From positions 1 through 64,000 of the forward strand of contig JAEUBA010000059.1 in assembly GCA_018257865.1 (NCBI GenBank): a stretch of 64,000 nt of DNA, written 5' to 3'. Each line of letters begins with the position of its first letter. Within the stretch, counting starts at the first letter, position 1. The stretch comes from Stereocaulon alpinum (lineage: Eukaryota; Ascomycota; Lecanoromycetes; Lecanorales; Stereocaulaceae). Position numbers and translations under genes: made by a program. This document shows positions 33,901 through 44,209 of the stretch, piece after piece. The notes below the pieces were generated by a model. It had not been told where the DNA came from. It made no database searches and saw only the letters and a list, made by a program, of their open reading frames with translations.

Positions 33901-35710
33901 AGTCTAGTAAAAAGGTAAGGGATAGAAAGGGCCCTACTAATTACTCGCTATAGACGACTAAGCCTATATAGTTAAACTCAGCAGCGGCCCTATAATATTT
34001 CGAATTACCTCAGTCAAGCCGTACTTAGTTAAATTAACTAATTAATCACCAACGCCTCCTACAGCTGAAATAGACCTTCCGACCGAAGAAGCTACTGCTA
34101 CACGCTAAAACCCGCAGCGACAGCGACACCTGCCTGCCCGCTACGCCTACCTAACTAATAAGGAGTAATTAGATATCGAGCTATCGATAAAGCTCCGATT
34201 AGAAGGCGCTATTTAGTCACCAAATAGCCTATTCGTCGACTCTCGCTGAAAGGAAATCAACGGCCTCATTACTGAAGGAGTCTTTAAGATTATCAGCAAG
34301 CAGGATATACCGCTAAACACTCGTATCTTTAGCTGCCGATTCGTCGATAATATTAAGTGGGATAGTACTACGCTATTCGAAAAGTCTAGACTAGTCGTCT
34401 AAGCTTATAACGATAAAGGCAAGAAGGAGGTGCTGACGCAGTCGCTAACAATTTAACGCGCTAGCCAACGCCTTATTATCTACCTTACCGCAATTCTACT
34501 ACGCAACCTCTGCGTACGCGATATTTCGCAAGCTTATATACAGTCAACTTTAGTACTAAGCCGCCCAGTCTATATAAAGCCACCGCAAGGCACTAACCTA
34601 GGAGATAATATACTAAAAGTAGTCCGCCCACTATATAGCGTCCCAGAAGCAGGGACGTATTAGTTTAAAACCTACTATAACTACTATACCGGCAAGCTAG
34701 GCCTTACTATCTCCTTATTTAATCCCTGCTTAATGTTCTCCAAGCAGGCAATTGTTAGCCTCCAGACTAACGACTTACTATTTTGCGGAACAGCCGAATA
34801 CCTAAAGCTAGAAGAGCAAGCACGCCTCGATATAGGCTTTCCAGCAAAGCTAATTAAAAAGCTAGACAATAAAAAAGACCTCTAATTCAACGGCACTACT
34901 ATTTCTAGCAACAGCGATATTCTGAAGCTCTCCCAGCAACGGCAGTGTAATAAAATCAACACGATCAACACCGCCACCGCTAGCGATATTAAATCGCAAT
35001 ATATTAAAGAAAGAGCCCGCGGTGCTTACATAGCCTCTATAAGTCAACCAGAGATAGCTTTTACGCTGTCTAGGGCAGCCTAAATCACTCAGCTAGTAAA
35101 AGAAGACGCTAATTAGTTAAATAAATAGTTGAATTAGCAAAAGGAGAACCACCGCCGAGGTCTATAATTCGTCAAGCTTGCTCCAGAGAAGCTGAAACTA
35201 CTAGTCTTCGTCAACGCAGCCTTCGCTAACAACACTAACCTCAGCTCCCAGATTAGGTACGTTATTATCCTTGCTAACGAGCAACAGCTAGATGAATCGA
35301 CTATCAATATCAGCGGTAATATCATCCACTAGAGTAGCACCAAATATAAAAGAGTTACGAGATCAGTGCTAGCTTCAGAGCTATATACAATAGTAGCAGG
35401 GTTCAATATTACTACTACCCTGCAATCCACCGTTAAGGGTATTACTCAGTTAAAGATACCGCTAATTCTGTATACTAACTCCTACTCCCTATACGACTGC
35501 ATCATACGCCTCAGTACTACCGCTGAGAAACGCCTAATAATCGATATAATAGGGCTGCGGCAGTCCTATAAGAGGAGGGAGATCGATAAGGTGCGGTAGA
35601 TTAATAGCAATTATAACCCAGCAGACGCTATAACTAAGGAGCGCTGCTGCTAGGCGCTGAAACAATTAGTAGATAGCAACGCTATCGAGTTAAAGACAAA
35701 CGCCTAGGTA
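30985..35710 (+). pseudogene. Copia gag-pol, RIP-inactivated
   Basis: Read through the stops, the frame gives Gag with a degenerate NSNTPSTPALG repeat at 31,410-31,545. Protease follows near 32,661 (LIINTGATHNS; catalytic Asp changed to Asn by GAC to AAC), then integrase. Reverse transcriptase has the copia signatures FVDNIKWDSTT, FEKSRLVV, VRDISQAYIQS and YIKPP; the catalytic pair reads QTND near 34,765, again Asp to Asn. RNase H includes ASELYTIVAGFN, ILYTNSYSLYDCI and NYNPADAITK. Most stops are TAG at expected Trp codons (YY-stop-NYEEEGYDL-stop-INFL), while many CAG/CAA Gln codons survive. This points to G to A change on the plus strand only. Confidence 0.9.
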
Positions 35711-35842
35711 GAAAGGGAGGCTACAGTCTAACTAATCAGACTGCAGCATTACTTAGCCTTACAGGCCCGTTTCTATACTAGCTAATTGCTAGATTTAGCG
35801 TCGATTAGCACTGTTTTTTCGACTTTCTAAAACTTTTGCCAG

Positions 35843-36042
35843 TGTCGGAATAACGTCGCTCCGCTCCGCAACTAGCGGCTTGGCGCCAACTCCTCGATAA
35901 AACACCATAGCTTAGCTAGCTAGATTCAATCGAATCCCCAGTTTACCAAGCCCAATAGACACCCTGCAATCAGGTTGTCCGGGGCAGGTAATAGGGGATC
36001 AAGCTACTAATCGGTACAACCTAGCAAGAGGGTGTACCGACA
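35843..36042 (+). repeat. Copia 3' LTR
   Basis: 200 bp, TGTCGGAA...CCGACA, followed by the CCTCT duplication. It retains C/G at the seven sites where the 5' LTR has T/A, so it is closer to the ancestral LTR. Confidence 0.95.
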
Positions 36043-36047
36043 CCTCT

Positions 36048-37498
36048 CTTGGGTTTCCGCCTGATCTATCGAAACAAGCCATCTATCAGGCCAGGCCAGC
36101 ATTCGTCATCTTTAATGAGTCCATGGATTTTGTTGCGACTTGCTTCCCGTCCAGGCCTTACGGGAAAGGTAGTATCAAGAGCCGGTTCGAGCTAAAAATA
36201 GCCTTGGCCATTCATATTAGAAAGCTCAACGAGCTCGATAACAACGTGTATAACATTCCCGCATCGTACGAAAGGCTAGCCGCTACAGGAGTCACAATCT
36301 AAGCGCTCAGCAGCCATGAGCAGCAAGCAGGAATCGACCTCGAAGAACGCGGCGAAGAAGGTCGACTATGGTCACAGCCTAGCGACTAAAGCAGCCAGCT
36401 CGCCATACCAGATACATGGAGCCGGGACACACCGCTGAACTGTGCAACGGTTCGTAAATCTGCAACTCGGAACAATCACAGCCCTAGTGGTGCACGAGCC
36501 TAAGCACGGAAGGAGGTGAAAGCGATCTCCTACCGACTAAGAACACGTCACTGTTCACGAGGTCGTTAGACACTACTATCGGCGATGGGAGGAGCGTTAG
36601 ACCAATAAGAAGATTCAGCTAGCCGGGACATCGCCAAAATCATCACATCTAAGGAAGGTGCGTGTGTATTGATCCGAAATGTGGCTTGCCCTTAATACCG
36701 AAAAGGTAGCTCGTTGTCAGCTTCGAGGGGTCTTCTCTTGGCGTAACCAAGCCTTCGTGTAGAGTAGACTACCGAGCTGCCGAAGTAGGTATATCCGTAT
36801 AGGAGGGCTCAAAAAAGGCCCATGGTTACCTTAGACTCGCCGCTAAGATAGCGTGCACTTTTTCGCACCACGTGGAGAGTGTGCAAACGCTCAATGGGTG
36901 TCTGATCAATCAGGAAGAGCACCACCTGCTGGCATATGAATGCATACCATAAGGGACAAGCTCATCACAGTCGCGATAACGTTCAGTAGAGAACGGTCAG
37001 ATACTTCAGCTGTTAACTTGTGACCATATTACTATTGCAGAAGGCTAGCTCGCCCGTTCATGCCCGCGAGTCCAGATGTGACAGGTGTAAGATGTTAGTC
37101 GTGGAGTATCGGACTGGGTAGATATGTACTACGATGATGTACAACAGCCATTCGTCGAACTTTTGTCCTAAGTCATCTTCTTGTTACCACTACATCCTTA
37201 GCCGGTAACCATCGTAGTGCCTAACGGCGGTCCTGACCTCGTGGCCAAGCGCCGACTTCACCGTTATCCCGTATACGAACTTGCCTTGGCTCTCAGAGTT
37301 GTGGTGTTTAGCTCCGTGCGCCGAAACGGGCGCAGCCGAGAACGGTGTATTGTAAGCCACGGCATGCTTGGAGGCCATCGATGTACTGTATGAAAGGCAG
37401 GTAGTAGAGCTCTAGACGACGAGGAGTCTATTCCTACACCAACTCTCTCCATGACGATGCATAGTCAAAGCGACAACGTGGTCGTTTGAAGCAATGCC
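36048..37498. other. Right flank of copia insertion; possible gene debris
   Basis: The first 255 bp (36,048-36,302) form an open plus-strand frame without a start: QARPAFVIFNESMDFVATCF, SRFELKIALAIHIRKLNELD. Its composition looks coding, but I do not recognise the family, and on the other side of the insertion the frame meets a stop within a few codons. The rest to 37,498 holds no recognisable gene. Confidence 0.4.
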
Positions 37499-37499
37499 G

Positions 37500-38530
37500 T
37501 GCGCACCGGGCAGACGTTCACCCACTTCGCCTACAATCCTGACCTTAGCGCCAATATTTTATACATCATCATCTTCAGCATTCTCTTGTTAGCGCAGGGG
37601 ATTTTGGGCTTCAGGTTCCGTACGTGGGATTACATGGGAGCCATGTTGAGCGGGATACTCCTAGAGCTGGCCGAATACACGGCGCAAATACTAATGCGGA
37701 CAAATTCGTCGCAAAGGACACCCTTTCTCATATAGGTTTATGAGCTGTCCAGGGCGGTATTCGGAAACCAGCTGACCAAGACGAAAAGGGACAACATCTG
37801 CCTGATATTAGGACCTGCGTTCCTTGCCGCGTCAGTGTACCTCTGCATGGGACGGATCGTAGTCATTTACGGCAGGCACCTTTCCCGTTTGAACGTGTGT
37901 GTGGGTACCTGCAGATTGACCGAGTCAACGACTGACATACACGTGTGAAGCCACGAAGCCTCCTGATCATCTTCATCCTCTGTGACATAACCAACCTCAT
38001 CCTCCAAGGCGTCGGTGGTGCTATCTGTTCCACAAGCCTCCATCGAGACCAGATTCAGATCGGCATCAATGTCATCATCGCTGGCCTCGCTACTCAAGTC
38101 ACCTCCCTTATGATCTTTATCATTCTAGGCGTAGAATCTGCGTTTGAGGTGAGAAGGCATAGTGATAAGATGGCCAAAGAGAATAGTGGTCTCAGAGAGA
38201 CGCGGAGATGGAAGGCATTTCTTCTTGGTAAGCCAACAGATGTGTTAGCCAACCACCGAGACGACGTTAATATTTCCATAGGTCTTGTTGTCACAACGCT
38301 ATGTACCTTTGCACGTTCTTGCTTTCGCATAGCAGAGCTTAGCGAAGGCTTCTCGGGTCCACTGGCGAACGATGAGATCACTTTTATCCTAGGATGCTAT
38401 CGCTCTCGGCTCGCAGCTTTCACTACTGATAGGAGATCATCCAGACCCTCGAAAGCGCAATGATGATCATTGCAACGGGAAGCCTCACCTTGTTGCACCC
38501 GGGACCCTGCTCTCAAGGTTACTGGGGGAT
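37500..38530 (+). pseudogene. RTA1-like lipid-translocating exporter, decayed
   Basis: The order of RTA1 family motifs is readable: FTHFAYNPDLSANILYIIIFSILLLAQGI, then SGILLELAEYTAQILMR, TPFLI followed by TAG. Further on come ICLILGPAFLAASVYLCMGRIVVIYGRHLSRLN, and after a clean 56-nt GT-AG intron (37,895-37,950) PRSLLIIFILCDITNLILQGVGGAI, QIGINVIIAGLATQVTSLMIF, then CFRIAELSEGFSGPLANDEITF and ESAMMIIATGSLTLLHPG. There is no ATG before the first helix (an upstream in-frame TGA), the TAG at about 37,735 blocks the first exon junction, and no usable donor follows EITF. RTA1 proteins are seven-helix membrane proteins linked to lipid export and stress resistance. Confidence 0.75.
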
Positions 38531-38912
38531 TCATTTAGGGTTATCCACACAAGGAAAGGATATGACAGACTTGGAACTTATGAATTGCCGTGACGGCCCC
38601 GGACCGGCAGTCATAGTCCAGGTCAAGGAAATACAATCAGCATTTACCCTCAACAAGCTCGATATAGTACGTAATATCATAGGGAACAAGAGGTGAGAGT
38701 ACGCGGTCTGAAAATAGCAGACTTGAGAGTTTCAGGCGTTGCGCGGCGCGAATCAGTAGAATGATCGTGATAGACTTCCCCTCTACTGTATCTTGAATTT
38801 ATGGTGGTTGCATGATTATGTGCTTCTGGCCACGAACCCAAGCCATGGTGTTTCGAGACGACGATGAGAATCGTCTCTAAGCCACGAACAATCTATTTCT
38901 AAGTTCATGTGC

Positions 38913-40561
38913 TTAGTAGATAGTGGGGAGCAATCTCCATGAAACTTTGCTGCAGTACTGCTCCCAATTCTTGCCGTATTTCTTCGAGCATCTTTCTTCG
39001 TCCCGGAGGATGCGGTGGAGGAGAATCACAGCCATGAAAAAGAAATATGACCACGGGAGGAGGTGGTCAAAACCACAGACGGCGCACATCGAGAAAGCTT
39101 GCATCAAGTCTCCCAGATAATTCGCATGGCGCGACCAACCCCACCAGCCTGGATGCATTATCAGTATTTCGTACGGCTTACTATATGGAAAATGCATGGA
39201 GCTCTACACACCAGAGCAAAGAAGAAGTGATTCGTGGGTTCGTCCATCATCTGTCCTATACCTACACCGGATATAGCGTGGTTTGGCGCCCCAAATCGTA
39301 CATTGTCCATTAGTGGAGCGTACAACGTCCTTCTGATGGTTGGCGGAGCGAAAAAGTGCATAGCCTCCCAATCCAATAGATAAGACCCCAATTGCCTGAT
39401 TGAAGGTCAAATCGACCGGGTAGCGGCCCAAGTACTGCACTTGAAGGGTGTAAATCGTCGGAAGGAATGCCACGGATCCCCAGCCGAGGTAATAGCCATA
39501 ATGGTCATGGCTCATGTCAATCGTACGAAGATACCTACATTGGTCAACAAGAACACGACAGATGCTTCGGCAGAGAGTTTACCAGTCTTCATTTATGAAG
39601 AAGTCGACGACATAGATCGTATGGAAAAGGTCGACGATCAGGATGGAATTGCTCACATAACCATAACTCTGGTATTGGAATGCCGTCCAAGAGAGGTCAC
39701 TGCGCATTCCAAGTCAGTAAACACTTCTCACAGATACACCCTTGCCAGAAGAATCCGAGAAGATAGAGTCAATTCACTTACATCAAGGTCCAGGCTACAA
39801 TGCCAGGTCGACCGTTGTGAAATAGCTTGAAATCCCATAGCTCCCCAAACCGCGGATTAAGCTCAATACCAGCAAAGAAATCGAAAATCATTGACCCTAT
39901 ATCGAGTCAACTTTGATGTGATTAGGACGATGGCTGAGATCTGACCACTGAACTTCCGATCATCTGGGTGGGTAGGTGCAACATGAGCCTTGATTTGAGC
40001 GAACCCAGCCAGCAAGAAGCCATATACATTGACAGCAATGATCAGACCCTCCCAATGCTTGGCTATCAGGGCTAAGTCAAGAACGCCACTCATTGCAGCA
40101 ACAACAGTTAGTACATGAGTTACCACCCATGCTAGAAGGCCATTTGTCTTGTATTTGAGCAAGTTTCCAGCCGGGGTAAGTTGCCCTGTGGAGATAGGCC
40201 CTGGGAGCAAGCTATACAAAGCGGCTTGGAATGCAAGCCAGCTTGCATAACCAAGTGACGACTTCATGCTCGGTCGTGGCGCATACTGGTAGGTGAACGA
40301 GCTGATGCCGTCCGAGTAGGCTGTCGACACCATAGAAGCTAGAGAGCCATCGAAGTATTCTAGAGCGATCCAGTTCCCAACTATCCACACGGGGCAAATG
40401 AGAACAAGAGCCAAGGAGGCTGCAGCGGCGAACCAGGTTGCTTCCGTCTTTCGACCCCATGAGCTGAACGGTTCTGCCACCTCGGCCTCTTGCTGTTTGA
40501 TTTGGGAGATGGATGCTGGAGGCTCCATGGAGATGAACTCGGTGAGTGGTGGGGGTGCCAT
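38913..40561 (-). CDS. ERG4/ERG24-family sterol reductase, DHCR7-like
   Basis: Model complement(join(38913..39148,39212..39534,39583..39699,39782..39896,39946..40561)), 468 residues, introns 63, 48, 82 and 49 nt; phases close perfectly. It is a polytopic ER membrane protein. Diagnostic stretches are ELNPRFGELWDFKLFHNGRPGIVAW, VDFFINEDWYLRTIDMSHDHYGYYLGWG, LFRSANHQKD, CTIWGAKP, SLLLCSGWWGWSRHANYLGDLMQ, and the C-terminal LRDEERCSKKYGKNWEQYC...RLLPTIY. The IDMSHDHYG and NHQKD...IWG wording is closer to 7-dehydrocholesterol (delta-7) reductase than to fungal C-14 or C-24(28) reductases as I remember them. The predicted reaction is NADPH-dependent reduction of a sterol double bond. It is intact and lies at the inner edge of the decayed belt. 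Confidence 0.9.
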
Positions 40562-40843
40562 TGGGTTGATCAAACGTGAATGGCACGTTTTTAGACGGTG
40601 ATTTATCAGAGCTAATGTGGTGGAGAACAGTGCGAAGCTGTAAGAGCAGACTGGTAAGCTGAACAGACAGGAATCTATAGGATGCTTTGACGGTGTAGAG
40701 GCATCTTGGGTCTATTCTATGAACACCAAATGACTGGTTGAACAAGCGGAGCAGGGAGGTCAAACAAGGACAACAAAGTTTCACGAGTAGCAGAGATATA
40801 CATATGCGGAATGCGGAATGTGCAGAAGTCGGAGTTGGAGAGT

Positions 40844-40871
40844 TGACAAGTGACAAGTGACAAGTGACAAG
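40844..40871. repeat. Four perfect TGACAAG heptamers upstream of the sterol reductase
   Basis: Four head-to-tail copies of TGACAAG lie 283-310 bp upstream of the reductase ATG, within its probable promoter, followed by the half-inverted TGACAAGTCA-like end. The tract could be a simple repeat or a cluster of binding sites; no factor is assigned. Confidence 0.75.
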
Positions 40872-43800
40872 TCACCCTTGATCCGAAAGGAAGAGGAAGC
40901 GGAAGCGGAAGCCTAACTCAATTTTTAGCGCGAGCCTCTTACGTTATGTCAGCCATGAACCAGTCAGCATGCCGACAACGGAAGTCGTCTTACGTAGATA
41001 CTAGCCATGCATGACGCTGTGACACTTAAGCAATTATTTAGCTGCTCTAAGAGGCGTAAAGTCCACTACTGCGACACTACGTAACACTTCTTCACACCCT
41101 CTCCCCCTACTTCAGCCATTTGCATGCCCGTGTTTGGGGTTCGCTTGCGGGGCATGCCCTTCATTAGCAAAGGGAACACCCATGGCCACGCGAACTCCAA
41201 GGTTCCGGGAACTTGCTAGCTCATAGCCTGATGAGAAAAGAAGATGCATGCTGTACCATTGATGAGGTATCGATGCAGCGCTAGATTGCCGACTTCCACT
41301 GACACCTACACATAGCATCATCTGTCATGTCTAGGTGTTATACGATTTCCCATTTCGGCCGATTCTTCGGCCGGTCCTTTATTCCTGGTGCATCGAATCC
41401 AGAACTGGTAGGTGTGTTGTGAGCTGTATGCATGATGGAGTGACCAACAGAGTGGGTCAGACCCGCTGGACGCGACACCTTCTGAAGATGCATGTGTGAC
41501 TAGGAAAACCTCCGCAGAATCTATACTATGTCTCGCGTCATCGAGCGAATCTAGGCCCTTGACTTGAGGTGACGGGTCTGTCAAGCTCTTCCTATAGAGG
41601 ACACTCTGCAGTTGTGGCGAGTTGCTTCTTATGGACGATGCATGGTGTACCGCGGTAACGCAAATCTTTTAATGGCTTGGCGTGCCCTAAGGAAGCGTCT
41701 CCGCAGTGGTAGGGCCCCGATCTAGCGTCGTCGATTGTCCGATTCAAGGGGCTTTAGGGGCGTGCTTGGCGTCAGGATGGGGGTCAAGCCTTCCAACCGA
41801 AGGAAACAACAACTCATCTCATCTTCAGTCCGCGCACAATCGTACTTGCTGTGTTAGTAGCTTAATGATCATTACTCCAACAGTCATGTATTCGCGTATT
41901 CTCGCTATGAGTCTTTCAAAGCCTCATACACATCAATGTCTGTGTAATCCTGAAGCTCCCTTCCTTGTGGTGGCTTGTCACCAGCATGTTTCACCATGCC
42001 AGCCCACTGCCATCCGTCAGCGCCCAGCATTGCAGGCACAGCCTCGAATGGCCAATCACATCAGAGAGCTACTTCTGGTTCTGCATCATGTGCATGACTT
42101 TCAACTGGCAAAAGATCTTCTAGCATGCGCTTTGAGGATGTCGTGTCTGGCGTCACATGCCACGGTCGCTAAAGTTCTTCTATGCCTTTGGGTAAAACAA
42201 GTAGTATCTAGCGTCAAATATGTATTTCCCTTGTCCAACGCGGCTCATTCCTCACGATCGTCTTAATCTTTTCTCTTCTTCGTATTCGGCTTTAGAAGCT
42301 TTCGATCCATCCTATCGTTATTTCGGTACTTTTCCTGGCTGTGCCTCTGTCGCTAGCCACCCTCGCAGTCACCTCACTTCTACAATTAGCTACTCGTAAC
42401 ATGCAGCCTTTGTACGTACGTTTCAATGGTACTACCGCAAACGGCCTAGCCAGGCTTCGACTTCGCGGCTCGATACGAGCTTCGAAATGCTGATAGTGTT
42501 GGACAGCTAGATATGTGGTCTTCAGAAGCTCCACCACCTCATGCATACCAGATTGCTTATGTAAGTAGATAAGCTATACCTTATAACATGGCAGACAATC
42601 CAACGTTCAATAGAATGCTATCGTAGCTCCATCGACTTACAGACCGAAGACTCGAGCTGACAAGGCCACAGCATCATGATCCATCCAGATTTGGACAATA
42701 TCTACATTGACAGCCCACAATCGCTGTCGGTATATGCGACGTATAGCATGACTCATCGCGATCCCCTGGATCGATGCCGGCGCTCAACATAGCACTGGCT
42801 CTGACCAGACGACATATGACTTGTGAGGCTACGAATCCACGTACAGGAAAGAGGCTACCACGATCGCAGTGTTCACCTCCCAATAGCATATGCAACGACG
42901 CAACCCAAGTGACTGGGGTCCTACTGGCGCGGGTGCTTCGACGCAGTTGCAGGCATGAATTTTGGGGGTCTAGTAAGCATGGTACCGCGGCCGTTGTCTT
43001 GGCGGATCATGACCTGACATGGGACAAATTGAGGTTTCAATGCCAACTAGACAGGCACTCACCTTGTAGGTTGTTCAGATGAGTGATTTGGTCTTGGCCC
43101 AGGAATGCCTCATAGTGACAACTCATGGAGCGTGAAGAAGGTTTTGGGCCGCGAAGGGAGTAGGGGTGGCTATCATCAAGACACCAGAACAAATTCGGAC
43201 AAGGATCGAGAGCTGGTCGAATAAAGGCGGAAGTTTCTTATACAATTTGCAGAAGCAGTCGTGAGGTCTGACTGCGGGCTTTGAGATGTGTGGGCATTTG
43301 TTTGGAGGTGTTACGTTATCATACGGAAAAGCCTACATTTTGACATGAACGAGAGCAAGAAGGTTCATGACTGGCAAGGTCTCCAGAGCCAAGAGACATG
43401 TGAAATAGTGGACTTGACATACACGTACAAAATACTTGAAGACGATTAAACGGAGATTTGCAGACATTGTTGAGGAAGACAGCTGGCAATGCATCATACC
43501 AGAGAAACACGAACTGACTGCAGCCCGGACTTGCTAGATAAAGGAGCTGCAGATGCGTCATCCCATGATGAGCCGAAGCTACGGACGACGGATTTCAAGT
43601 ACAGAATCAATCTGGGTATCCAATATAAACAGGTACAAATGAGCGGAGAACCAGACTTTGGTAGGGGAAACGTGACACCTCATTCTCGTTGAAGAAGGCG
43701 ACGAAGTTGAGAGATGTAGAAATCCTGTGAAGAAGCGTTTTCGATCGAGGAAACCAAGGAATTAAGGGGCGAGATAGAAGAACCTTTGCCAGAGATAAGA

Positions 43801-44209
43801 GCGCGAATTTTCTTGTGCCTAGAAATGGTCGAGTTTGAATGTAACCCATGTCGCCAGAGGCGACAGCTGGACTTTTCTTCTTGGTGACATCCTTGAGCCA
43901 TGGATCATGGTGCTGTCATGGAAATAGCCTTACATTTGCCAATTGAAGGTAGTCAGGTAGTTGAGCGAGATAGATGTAAATTCCGGTCATGTAGAGCAAT
44001 TTGCCAAGACTTGGTGACCCTGAAGAAATGGATGATTCCATCGGATTGTCTCTTGCCATGCTGTCAAATCTACCGCACGGTATGTGATGAGCTCACTATG
44101 CGGCAGGAGAGCAATCAGCTGTGGGAAAACACGGACATTACACTGTCTGCGCACAATCCGTGCTAGACTCTCTTATTGGCAGCAGAAGGAGACCAGAGAC
44201 TCCTTTGGA
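40872..44209. other. Long gene-poor interval
   Basis: About 3.3 kb of ordinary composition between the reductase promoter and the Pus3 gene. Open frames up to 186 codons exist, but none has recognisable motifs, and no convincing multi-exon gene can be built. It is not RIP-mutated. It may contain non-coding transcripts or old debris. It marks the border between the accessory and housekeeping parts of the window. Confidence 0.45.

Larger units (their letters stand above)
30718..36047 (+). mobile_element. Ty1/copia LTR retrotransposon, complete but RIP-inactivated
   Basis: The element spans 30,723-36,042 (5,320 bp) and is flanked by the 5-bp target-site duplication CCTCT (30,718-30,722 and 36,043-36,047). 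Both LTRs are 200 bp and start TGTCGGAA and end CCGACA, giving TG...CA ends. One plus-strand gag-pol reads through many stops. RIP has struck mainly one strand: CA is still common on the plus strand whereas TG is rare. The order protease, integrase, reverse transcriptase, RNase H is that of Ty1/copia. Insertion is in intergenic or debris sequence between the lysozyme and the RTA1 remnant. Confidence 0.95.

Noticed and set aside
37730..37800. An intron that would remove the TAG in the RTA1 gene
   Set aside because: The only GT donor lies after the TAG, and no acceptor restores the frame into ICLILGPAF with it; the lack of an ATG also argues for a pseudogene.
41706..42266. 186-codon plus-strand frame in the gene-poor interval
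   Set aside because: Composition is Cys/His/Ser-rich without domain, no intron logic and no support from the neighbouring frames.
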